Positions 35,658 to 44,523 of a DNA stretch of 64,000 bases are shown here, in pieces. The DNA lies in assembly GCA_963843945.1 (NCBI GenBank), contig CAWJMF010000002.1, positions 1,116,001 through 1,180,000 of the forward strand, given 5' to 3'. The notes beneath the pieces are model-generated. The model saw only the letters and a list, made by a program, of their open reading frames with translations. It did no database searches and was not told the DNA's origin. The position numbers were made by a program, and so were the translations under genes. The stretch comes from CAWJMF01 sp963843945 (GTDB lineage: Bacteria > Vulcanimicrobiota > Vulcanimicrobiia > Vulcanimicrobiales > Vulcanimicrobiaceae). Position 1 is the first letter of the stretch. Each line of letters starts with the position of its first letter.

Positions 35658-37073
35658 ATGTTATCAGTCCCCATCTCGAAAGAGGATGGACGGCCGCTCG
35701 TCGATCAGATCGTCGCCGGCATCTGTCGTCAAATCGAAGACCATCAACTGCGCAGCGGTACGAAGATGCCGTCGATCCGCAGGTTTGCCATCGAGCATGA
35801 CGTCAGCCGGTTTACGGTGGTTGAGGCGTACGATCGCCTGGTGGCGATGGGGTTCTTGCGTTCGCGGCGTGGCGACGGCTTTTATGCAACGGCGCGAACC
35901 GCGACGCTGAACGATTCGATGCCCTCGGTCGAGCGCAAGCATAACGAACAATTGGTCTGGCTCGTTCGGCGATTGCTGGAAGCCGACCGCAGCATGACGC
36001 TCGTAGGCGGTCCGTGGCTTCCCGCGGAGTGGAGCGACGACGCACGCATTCGCCAAACCCTCGGTGCAATGGCGCGTCTGACCGACGGGTCGCTGGTCGA
36101 GTACGGCAATCCCTACGGTTACTTGCCCTTACGCGAACACGTTGCCGGCTCGCTCGCGGAGATGGGAATTACCGCCGAGACTTCGCAAATCGTTTTGACC
36201 AGCGGCGCCAGTCAGGCGCTCGAACTCGTCAACCGGCACCTGCTCGGACCGGGCGACGTTGCGCTGGTCGACGATCCCGGCTACTACAATCTCTTCGGCA
36301 ACCTCAGGCTCAGCAACGTGCAGATGCTGAGTGTGCCGCGCAACCCCGACGGACCCGACATCGCGAGCCTCGAACGGCTGGCCGCCGAACATCGCCCGAA
36401 GCTCTACTTCACCCAGTCGGCGCTGCAGAATCCGACCAACACGGACATGAGCCCGCACGTCAGCTTCAGGGTCCTGCAGCTTGCCGAGCGCTACGGCTTC
36501 TACGTCGTCGAAGACGACGTATTCTGCGATCTGCAGACGAAGCAAACCCCACGACTCGCCTCGCTCGATCAGCTCGAACGCGTCATCTACTTGCGCAGTT
36601 TCTCCAAAACGCTGTCCGGGAACTTGCGCGTCGGCTTTATCGCCTGTTCTCAGAGCATGGCCGACGAGTTTGCCGACGTTAAGATGCTTACGAGCATTTC
36701 GAGCTCCCAAGCCGCCGAACAAGTCATTCACCTCATGCTGGTCGACGGCCACTATCGCAAGCATATCCGCCGCCTGCAAGAACGGCTCGACGAGTCGCGC
36801 AGAAACGTTATCAAGGCCTTCGAGCGCATCGGTCTCGAGTTATTCGTCGAGCCGCAAGCGGGGATGTTCTTGTGGGCGCGTTTTCCAAACCTGGAGGACT
36901 CGATGCCTTTGGCTGAGAGAGCGCTGCGCGAAGGCTTCGTCCTTGCACCGGGCTACGTATTCCGTCCCCACTTGGAGCGTTCACCCTGGATGCGCTTCAA
37001 CGTCGCGATCTGCGACGATGCTCGGGTCCACCAATGGCTGGAACGAACTGCAACCGATCTCGCGGCTCGCTAG
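35658..37073 (+). CDS. MocR/PdxR-family transcriptional regulator (GntR HTH fused to class I aminotransferase)
   Basis: 471 residues. An N-terminal GntR winged helix (about 10-78; KMPSIRRFAIEHDVSRFTV) is followed by a fold-type-I PLP domain. The PLP lysine is Lys317 in RSFSKTLSG. These regulators sense PLP or PLP-bound amino compounds and bind paired DNA sites. It is divergent from the cupin gene. Its last 80 codons recur as a diverged fragment at 42741-43007. Confidence 0.9.
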   Translation: MLSVPISKEDGRPLVDQIVAGICRQIEDHQLRSGTKMPSIRRFAIEHDVSRFTVVEAYDRLVAMGFLRSRRGDGFYATARTATLNDSMPSVERKHNEQLVWLVRRLLEADRSMTLVGGPWLPAEWSDDARIRQTLGAMARLTDGSLVEYGNPYGYLPLREHVAGSLAEMGITAETSQIVLTSGASQALELVNRHLLGPGDVALVDDPGYYNLFGNLRLSNVQMLSVPRNPDGPDIASLERLAAEHRPKLYFTQSALQNPTNTDMSPHVSFRVLQLAERYGFYVVEDDVFCDLQTKQTPRLASLDQLERVIYLRSFSKTLSGNLRVGFIACSQSMADEFADVKMLTSISSSQAAEQVIHLMLVDGHYRKHIRRLQERLDESRRNVIKAFERIGLELFVEPQAGMFLWARFPNLEDSMPLAERALREGFVLAPGYVFRPHLERSPWMRFNVAICDDARVHQWLERTATDLAAR

Positions 37074-37086
37074 CCCGCATCGCTAG

Positions 37087-37127
37087 TCGCGCCGCGGCGG
37101 AGAGAGAACCTCACCGCCGAGGCGCGA
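37087..37127. terminator. Long GC hairpin between convergent genes
   Basis: A 14-bp stem (37087-37100 with 37114-37127, one mismatch) with a 13-nt loop lies 14 bases after the MocR stop and eight before the convergent small gene. There is no T-run, but the position fits a bidirectional terminator. Confidence 0.45.
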
Positions 37128-37134
37128 TAGGCCG

Positions 37135-37332
37135 CTAGGCCGGAACGTGGGGTGAAATGGGAATCGGATTGGGTGGGTTCGGCTGAATCGGATTCGGCGG
37201 ACCGGGCACCGGCGTGGGACATGAGTTCGGGACGCCGGCTACGGGGACCGGGTTATAACACGAGTTCGTCGACGAGTTGGCGACGCCGTGCGATGTGAAC
37301 GACAGCACGAACGCAAGCAGTAGCGAGAACAT
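37135..37332 (-). CDS. Small secreted proline/asparagine-rich peptide
   Basis: 65 residues from the ATG at 37332, which follows AAAGG; an upstream ATG at 37374 is also in frame. A signal peptide (FSLLLAFVLSFTSHGVA) precedes a mature part with two Cys and a PNPIQPNPPNPIP tail. Unknown role. Confidence 0.5.
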   Translation of the reverse strand: MFSLLLAFVLSFTSHGVANSSTNSCYNPVPVAGVPNSCPTPVPGPPNPIQPNPPNPIPISPHVPA

Positions 37333-37621
37333 AGAAGCGCCTTTCTGGAGCTTGTGCGAATTGCGTGCACTCATTATCGGAGCTGCGGCTTACGATGAAC
37401 TTACAGTCCAATCACGCAGCCGTTTAGTGCGAACGGGCGTCGCCTGATCGAGCGCCCGTTCTGCAAATGCTAGCTCCGTAGCTCTGAGATGGCCTGAGTG
37501 CTAGTACTCAAGTTCGTCGAGCTACGTAGAAGCCGGCGAACTTCCGAGCGCGAAATCGATTGCCGCCTCGAAAGTTAGAGAGGCCCCGTGCGAGGTCAGC
37601 CGGTCGAAATCTTCAGGCGTC
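37333..37621. other. Gene-free stretch before the purine tract
   Basis: No coding region, RNA gene or clear regulatory element was found. It leads directly into the homopurine tract. Confidence 0.4.
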
Positions 37622-37757
37622 AAAAAGAAAAAAGAAAGAGAAAGAAAAGAAAGAGAAAAAGAAAGAGAAAAAAGAGAAAGAGAGAAGAAAGAAGAAAAAA
37701 AAGGGAAAAAGAAAGAGAGAAAAAGAGAAAGAAGAAAAGGAAAAAAAAGAAAAGAGG
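37622..37757 (+). repeat. 136-nt homopurine (A/G only) tract
   Basis: Every base is A or G, mostly in A-runs broken by single G. It continues as A-rich, mixed sequence to about 37865. This is extreme for a genome near 62% GC. The Lys/Glu-only ORF that crosses it is a composition artefact, not a credible gene. Confidence 0.9.
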
Positions 37758-37925
37758 CTGAGACACAAAAAGAGACTAAAAGACAAGAGAAGACAGAGTT
37801 AAGAACAGTAAGCTAAAGGAGAACTAACTAAAGCAAAGAACAGAAAAGGCTACGAAGATAGTAAAACCGCCGGCGAAGACGCCAAATCGACGAAAAAGTT
37901 TCTGTTCCTAGAAAGTCAGTAAATC

Positions 37926-38228
37926 ATGACTACAGTCAATCAACGCACGGAGAGTTCTATGGCGCGGCAACGCATTTTGACTAGTCGTGGTGAGTACGTC
38001 GAATCGCGAACTAAGGTGTTCGCGCAACTGATTTGGACTGAGAATGGTTACGCGCGTCGCAGCAAGCTAGATCGCAAGTGGAATGCCGTCCAGCCTCCGG
38101 CAAATCTAGGCGATAGCGACAGCGTTTTCGGCAGACAAGCAGAAGCGCTCGTCGACGGCGAGCGCACGTTAGACAAAGAGCGCTATCGCGGGAAACCGCA
38201 TTGCATCGCCTGCTTGCAGTTCCTCTAG
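37926..38228 (+). CDS. Weakly supported small hypothetical protein
   Basis: 100 residues with mixed charge and no recognised domain. An internal ATG (MARQRILTSRGEYVESR) may be the start. Codon use is plausible, but no ribosome-binding site stands out, and it lies between the purine tract and a pseudogene. Possibly another relic. Confidence 0.35.
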   Translation: MTTVNQRTESSMARQRILTSRGEYVESRTKVFAQLIWTENGYARRSKLDRKWNAVQPPANLGDSDSVFGRQAEALVDGERTLDKERYRGKPHCIACLQFL

Positions 38229-38246
38229 ATTACCTTCGGTAGGAGT

Positions 38247-38947
38247 CTACAGCGACGGTAAACGAGACGTTTCTTCGCCGGAGATACACAGAGGCTGACG
38301 GCTAGTCGTAAGAATCTTGACGTTCTGACAGCGTTGCAAGACTTCGAGAATGATTTCTGAGACAGGGTCGACTAAGTGCTCGCAGTTATCGAACACGAGC
38401 AACGCTTGCATACCTCCGAGGACGCGGACCAGGTTCGCGAGCGGCTCACCTTGGGCGGTAAGCTTTACGTCGAGCGCGCCCGCCACCGCGGACACTATGT
38501 AGTTGCGGCTTCGTAACGGCGCAAGTTCGATGAAGCACGCGCCACTTCGGAATTCAGTAAGAAGACGTGATGCGATCTCGAGGGCCGTACGCGACTATAC
38601 TACGCCACCGGAACCTGTAATCGTGACGAGGCGGTGGGAGGAGAACAAGCTGGTAATTGTGGCCAGCTCGACGTCGCGATTGATAAAGGATGTAAGCCGA
38701 AGAGGAAAGTTGCTCCCTGGCACAGAGTCCGCGACTTGTTCGGATCCCTTCGGCGCGCCTCGAAGAATTGTATTGGCGATTCCGACGCGTGAATCCGTGT
38801 CGAGCTTCGCGAGGATCGATCTCACATGATTCTCGACCGTGCGCTCGCTCAGCCATAGGGCTTCGGCGATGGCGCGGTTCGATTTGCCGGCTGCAACAGA
38901 GCGGCCACTTCGCTTTCACGAGCCGTCAACTGATCCGTGGGCGCCAC
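38247..38947 (-). pseudogene. Decayed LuxR-HTH plus NB-ARC/AAA-type ATPase regulator
   Basis: Reading 3' to 5' on this strand: DQLTARESEVAALLQ, a frameshift, then GKSNRAIAEALWLSERT and VENHVRSILAKL (LuxR HTH), then FPLRLTSFINRD and TITGSGGVV, a TAG stop at 38595-38597, then SRTALEIASRLL, and LLVFDNCEHLVDP (Walker B). The stop replaces the Walker A lysine codon. The gene ends abruptly at 38247 after TTSRQPL, missing the C-terminal part. It is clearly non-functional. Confidence 0.8.
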
Positions 38948-38997
38948 CTTTTTACCATCTCACCCACCGCGGCGCTCTAGACCTTGCTCTCGGGCGA

Positions 38998-39391
38998 CTA
39001 CGGCGTTAGCGTCGGCTCGATCGGAATGAGCTGGTCCACGCCGAGCAGCGCCAGCGCGCGATACGGTCCGCTGTCCGGTGGCGCGACGATAGTGAGGCGC
39101 GAGTCTGGGTAGCACCGGTAGCACGGACGATCGTCTCCGCCACGGCCGAATAAATCGAAGTGACTTTCGTTAGAATTTCAGAACGGCGGTCGTTCCGGAG
39201 AGACCCTTGAGTACCAGATAGATGAGGTAGAGCAAAAGGAGCAGACCGGTCACGTATGCGGTCGGTCCGATCGCAAGCAGCACCTCCCGGTCATGCGGCC
39301 ACCAGGAAAGGCCGGTCAACCCCACGCTTGGTTGATCTGCCCCGAGCCCGGACGTGATCCCGATACCCGCTGCGAGCCGCGCGAGGCGCAA
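38998..39391 (-). pseudogene. Internally deleted relic of a STAS-domain membrane protein
   Basis: The 5' part encodes a transmembrane segment ending VLKGLSGTTAVL, matching VVLSGLSGTPRML near the start of the 58329-59093 product. The 3' part reads DSRLTIVAPPDSGPYRAL then LLGVDQLIPIEPTLTP, matching that product's C-terminus. About 150 middle residues are missing and frames differ, so this is a dead paralogue. Confidence 0.75.
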
Positions 39392-39457
39392 CGCGTCGGT
39401 GGACGGCGTGCCGCTGCGTCACGCCAACGATTGCTCTCGTCGATTACGAGCGCAATT

Positions 39458-39473
39458 TACACATAGCTGTGTA
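39458..39473. promoter_or_regulatory. Short inverted repeat upstream of the Vgb-like gene
   Basis: TACACA-TAGC-TGTGTA lies in an AT-rich stretch about 100 bases before the lipoprotein start. It could be an operator; there is no other support. Confidence 0.25.
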
Positions 39474-39575
39474 TTACTATGCTTATTAGCTAACAGCTTA
39501 AGCGAAGGTTTGCCTGGTTATGTTATGATTTGGGCATTCGCCCCGCCCGGATAGCGCATCAGAAGGGTGATCTTC

Positions 39576-40900
39576 ATGTTCACACGTCGTGGGAGTTTTC
39601 TCCCTGGCTTATGGATGGTGGGCGTTTACTGCGCTCTCGCTGCTTGCGGCGGGAGTGGGTCCAGTTCGTCACCGGCGCCAGCCGCGGGGTTTCCCGCGGG
39701 CTCGGGCGGCGTGAGGCCCGCAGTGGTCGAGCAAGGATCCGGCGCTCAAATTGTTCGATTCCCAATCCCGACCGGCAGCGCTCAGCCATTTCGGATGATT
39801 CAGAGTGCTGGGAAGATTTGGTTCACCGAGAACTCACAAGCGGTGATCGGAAGCGTGACGATGAGCGGCGTCGTCTGAGAACTTCCGGTCGGATCGAACG
39901 CGGGTCAGACACTCGGATTGACCGTCGGGCCGGATAAGAACATCTGGTCTGTCGGCTATTTTTCGCAACCGTACTATGAGCCGTTTGTTGCGTATGCGAC
40001 GACCGCCGGCATTGTCGCTCAAGTTCCCGTTACGACTCCTCCGGGGCAAGCTCTCGAGTGTCCCGAAGCAATTGCGACGGGATCTGACGGCGCGCTGTGG
40101 ATTGCTGATTACTGCACGAGTTCGATCGACCGGATGCTCACGAACGGAACGGTTACCGCTGAGTATACGACGCCGACGGTGGGCGCCGGCCCACTCGATA
40201 TGGTCTCGGGGCCGGACGGCAACTTGTGGTTCGTTGAGACCGGCATAAGCAAAATCGGGAAGCTCGTACCAAGCACGGGCGCGATTACCGAGTACACGCT
40301 TCCCGCAGGCGCCAACGCTCCGGAGTTCATAACGAATGCCTTCGGTGCGCTTTGGTTTACGGCGTCCGGCTATGGGGGAAGCATCACTAGAAGGGCGTGT
40401 CAACGCTCTTCTCCAGCGTCATCGATGTTACTGAGCTCGCTCCTGGGCCCGATGGTAATATCTGGGCGACAATTTACGCTTACGGCGGCGCACTAGAGTC
40501 CTTTACGACAACCGGTTCACCACAGTCCGACGTTCCAGTCAGCGCAAACGTCAACGGCCTTGTAACGGGTCCGGATAAGAACATCTGGTTTACGGACTGG
40601 ACGAATAATTCAATCGACGCTTACATCTTTAATCCGCAGACGGTGACGCCGACGAGTATCGCCTTCAATATGATCGGTGAGACTCAGACCTTCTCCGCAT
40701 CCGAGGGTGGCTCGGGTACCACGCTAATCGTGACTTCTAGCAACAAGAACGTTGCGACCGTCGCTCCCGCAGGAACACCCGGCGAATGGACGGTCACCGC
40801 GGTCGGCGGTGGGTCGTGCAACATCAAAGTCGCCGACAAGAGCGGCAATTATACGGATATCGCCGTGTCCGTCACGGCCGAATCGTTCGTGGTGAATTAG
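39576..40900 (+). pseudogene. Vgb-like beta-propeller lipoprotein, interrupted by a stop and a frameshift
   Basis: The ATG at 39576 follows GAAGG. A lipoprotein signal with lipobox LAAC is followed by propeller repeats of the virginiamycin B lyase type: GPDKNIW, GSDGALW, GPDGNLW, GPDGNIW and GPDKNIW, each about 40 residues apart. An in-frame TGA stands at 39876-39878, and the frame changes near 40395. After the propeller an Ig-like domain (about 40650-40895) follows. The repeats remain readable, so decay is recent or the lesions are sequencing errors. Confidence 0.75.
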
Positions 40901-42737
40901 ATGAGACGTACGAGCAAAAGTCGCCTTCGGAATTTGTCACTCACCCTTCTCGCCAGTCTAGCCATTAGCGCGTGCAGTGGGGGTTCTCAAACCGGCAATG
41001 CCCTCAGCTCGCTCCCCAATTCGCCGCCGGGAGCCGGCTCGAGCGACGCCGCGACGGCCTCATTCATCATTCAAATTCCCGCTCAGGCGAGCCAATCGAG
41101 CGGGGCGCGGCGGCCAGCCTATGTCTCCGCTTCGACGCAGTCGATTTCAATCTTGACGAGCGGCGGCACACCGATTCCGCTCGCGCCGACGGCGGCGAAC
41201 CCATTTATCGCCAATCTAACATCGATGTCCGCCGGTTGCGTCGCGGCATCGGGAACAAAACCTCTGACGTGCACCTCGCAGTCCCGGTTGCGGCAACGGG
41301 CGTGGTGTCGTTCACGCTGACACTTTACGACGCCCTCAACGCGACGGGGAACGTGCTTTCCACGGCCACGGTCACACCGACGATAAAGCTCGGTTCTGCC
41401 AACACGATCAAGTTAACGTTGAACGGCGTCGTTAGCTCTTTGCAGCTGTTGATCGGCACCCCGAATCCGCCCGTCGGCACAAGAGTCACGATTCCGCTAA
41501 CGGTCAACGCGCTCGACGCCGACGGCAACATCATCATCCCGCCGGGGACCTATTCCGACGCGTCGGGGAACCCGCTGACGATAACGTTGAGCGATAGCGA
41601 CACGTCGGGAATTACCAAGCTGACGAAGACGGTACTAACGAATCCGGTTACCGTCGCGTCAATCGATTATGACGGGAAAGCGCTCCCTTCGGGCGCGACG
41701 ATTACTGCCTCGGCGGCAGGACTCACTTCGGTCAGCGCGTTTTTCGCGCCTGGACTCTTGGTACCGACGAGTTTCGTCTTTTTGGTTCCTTTCTTGCCCG
41801 TGGCCGGCAACGCGCTGACAACGCCCATTGCGTTCCGATTCACGGTGAAGGATCAATTGGAAATCCGATCGTCGGAAGTTACGCGAACCCCGTTACCCTC
41901 CAAGACAACGACGTCAGCAGCCTTGCGCTTGGGAGTTCGCTTTCCGTCAACGGTTCTTCATTGGCAAAGTCGATCGTCACGACATCATCTACGGATGTCA
42001 TTGCGTTGGGGTACGGTGGGCTCTCGCTCGCAACCTACAACGCAACGCTAACTGCAAGCGCGAGCGGCGCCACAAGTCAGATTTCGTCGAATTTCGCCGG
42101 CCCGACGCAGCAGATCGTCTATACTCCCGGTGCCGGAGCCGGTCTATCCGGCTACGAGATCGATCTCAGCCCAGGGAATACCAGCGGCACCTTTACGGTC
42201 TCGGAGATTGGATTCAGCAATTCCCCGTACGACCAGGCCTTTGCGAGCTCATTCGGCGGCAGCGGATGCCCGTTCGCTTCGGTTACACCAGCCTCGGGGA
42301 CGACCTTCACGGTCTTGGAGGGTCTGTACTCCGGGCCGAGCACGAGCTGCGCTCTGAATGTCTCCGACGGAGCGAAAGTTCTTCCCGTCACCGTGAACGT
42401 CTCACCCATCGAGCTGGACCCCCCATCGCTAACTTTCACGGGAACGGCTCCGCAAAACATGACCGTCTCCGAGGGGGGCTATACGGAGACGTTTGATGTG
42501 TCGAGCACATCATCGTGCTTGTACAGCAATGGCGTAAATTACGCGACGATCGCACCGGAAGTTTTCTCTGACGTCGCTCGGAGGACCGGCGCGAACGGTC
42601 GCGTGAAACCGCAGACGCCGGGGACACTCGACTATTTCACGATCACTCCCTTAAATCCGGGCACCTGCACGTTCACCTTCACCGATTCATCCGGCAATAC
42701 GGCCAACCTGAGTGTTTCGATCTCGTCCGTTCCGTGA
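40901..42737 (+). pseudogene. Secreted Ig-like repeat lipoprotein with two frameshifts
   Basis: It starts with a lipoprotein signal (lipobox ISAC) directly after the Vgb-like gene stop. The reading moves to another frame near 41290 (continuing VPVAATGVVSFTLTLYDA) and again near 41858 (continuing GNPIVGSYANPVTL). Joined, it gives about 610 residues of beta-sandwich-like repeats ending in FTDSSGNTANLSVSISS. It is probably a surface protein; broken as sequenced. Confidence 0.7.
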
Positions 42738-42740
42738 GCC

Positions 42741-43007
42741 ATGCCAGTCTTCGAGGGCATCGGTCTAGAGCTATTCGTCGAGCCGCAAGCCGGCATGTTT
42801 TTGTGGGCGCGTTTTCGGGGCATCGAGGATTCGATGCCTCTGGCCGAGAGCGCGCTGCGCGAAGGTTTCGTTCTCGCACCCGGCTACGTGTTTCGCCCGC
42901 ACCTCGAGCGCTCGCCCTGGATGCGCTTCAATATCCCCATCTGCGAAGATCCCCGGGTCCAGCAATGGCTGGAACGAACCGCAGCTAATCGTCGGCCGCT
43001 AGCTACT
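42741..43007 (+). pseudogene. Diverged duplicate of the MocR gene 3' end
   Basis: About 85 codons match the last 80 codons of the 35658-37073 gene at roughly 80% nucleotide identity by eye (shared IGLELFVEPQAGMFLWARF and LERSPWMRFN). It lacks the HTH, the PLP domain core and the original stop. It abuts the lipoprotein gene stop. Confidence 0.85.
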
Positions 43008-44469
43008 TTTTGCGTTTGGTCGGGCGCGCCGATGCTTTCTTCGCCCGTTTCGCGGCCGAACTCTTTGCGCTGCCCTGGGCCTCCGCCGTGGCTGCGGTAG
43101 CCGCGACGGCCTGAGCTTGCTGCGGACGTCCCAGCGCCGGCGCTACGAACTGCACGCGCTTTCTCGTGGCGAGGTCGATCGTCACGAAGTCGTCGGGCGT
43201 CTTGACCTCGGTCCCGTCGCTCGCCGGATGGTACTCGATCCGTAGTTGCTGCGCGTTGACGATGACCCGCAGATAACCGTAGCTCGCGTCGTCGTAGTTC
43301 TCGAACACGACCTGATCGTTGAGCGGCGACGGCGGAAGGCTCGCGGCTTTGGGGTTCGGGTTTTGGATGACCTGCGGAGCGCGCAGCGTCACCCCGCCGT
43401 TCGCCTTATTGAGACGCTGGAGCGGCGCGTGCCCGCCATTGCCGCACACGACGTAGGGAATCTCGGTGCCGTCGGAGCGATGGCGCGTGAAGCGCTGATA
43501 GTTATGCGCGTGCCCGGCGAGATCGGCATGCGGCCAGAGGCCGACCTTGGCGCACACCGCGTCGATCTGCTGCTGCATCTGAACGCTCCAACCGTGCTTG
43601 GCGAGCGTATACGGCGGATGATGGTGGGCCAGCAAGATCGCACCTTTGTATTGCGTTCGCTTAAGCCGCGTGAGCGCCGCTTCGAGAAACGCGAGTTGCG
43701 CGGTTCCGATGACACTCGGACTGCCCGTGGCGTCTGCGATGACACCCGGGTCTTCGAGCGCGTTGCTGTACAGCACGAGGATCGTAACGAACGGCGCTTC
43801 CAGCGTAAAAAAGACGCCCGGCTGGATTTGCGCCGTGCGCGACAAACCGCCGGCCTCGGGCATCACCTCGAAATCTTGCGCGCAGAAGTTTCGCAGATAG
43901 CCCTCAAGCGCCGGGGCATTGACGTCCGGCGGAGCCATCCCGTCGTGGTTGCCGGCCGCGGCTAGAATGGGCGCGGGATAGTCGCGGTACGGCGCATAGA
44001 ACTGGTCGTAGTAGTACTTCGTTTCGCCGAAGCTGTAGACGACGTCCCCAAGCAGCAGGTGGAACTGCGGGATCCCGGTGTTCGTGACCTCATCGAAATC
44101 GCCGAGCATCTTGTCGACGACTTCGTTCTGACTCGCGGGTCCCGTCGTATTGCCGCAGTCGCCCAGCGCGTGAAACACGAGCTCACCGCTGGCTTGGATC
44201 GTGTTGACGATCTGCGCGTTGTTTCCAAGAACTTGTGCGAGCGTCAACTGCGGTTCGACGCCGCCGCGGGGTGCCGGTAATTTGAGCGGCTGGATGCCGT
44301 GCTTCGCATTGAACGCATCGATCTTCGCGTAAAACGGGGCGTCCGAGGGATGCTTGACGACGAACGTGGTCGGATCCGGCGTCGGCCGCGGATCGGCGAA
44401 CGCGGGCGACTTTACTTTCGTCGGCGGCCGACTCGTTGGGGGAGTGGCGGGCGGGACGCGTTTCGGCAT
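43003..44469 (-). CDS. Metallophosphoesterase (purple acid phosphatase-like fold)
   Basis: 488 residues with all five metallophosphoesterase blocks: ALGDCGN, LLLGDVVYS, AAAGNHDG, LLAHHHPPY and LAGHAHNYQR. A dimetal centre hydrolysing phosphate esters is implied. The N-terminus is Pro/Thr-rich with no signal peptide. The C-terminal 45 residues are Ala/Lys-rich (AKRAKKASARPTKRKK), which could bind nucleic acid or the cell surface. Confidence 0.85.
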   Translation of the reverse strand: MPKRVPPATPPTSRPPTKVKSPAFADPRPTPDPTTFVVKHPSDAPFYAKIDAFNAKHGIQPLKLPAPRGGVEPQLTLAQVLGNNAQIVNTIQASGELVFHALGDCGNTTGPASQNEVVDKMLGDFDEVTNTGIPQFHLLLGDVVYSFGETKYYYDQFYAPYRDYPAPILAAAGNHDGMAPPDVNAPALEGYLRNFCAQDFEVMPEAGGLSRTAQIQPGVFFTLEAPFVTILVLYSNALEDPGVIADATGSPSVIGTAQLAFLEAALTRLKRTQYKGAILLAHHHPPYTLAKHGWSVQMQQQIDAVCAKVGLWPHADLAGHAHNYQRFTRHRSDGTEIPYVVCGNGGHAPLQRLNKANGGVTLRAPQVIQNPNPKAASLPPSPLNDQVVFENYDDASYGYLRVIVNAQQLRIEYHPASDGTEVKTPDDFVTIDLATRKRVQFVAPALGRPQQAQAVAATAATAEAQGSAKSSAAKRAKKASARPTKRKK

Positions 44470-44523
44470 GCTCGCCTCTACGCCACGGGTCGCTCGACGT
44501 ACTGCACGTCAGGCGCGCCGCGG

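Noticed and set aside
37560..37802. Lys/Glu/Arg-only 80-residue ORF
   Set aside because: It is simply the translation of the homopurine tract and has no ribosome-binding site or domain.
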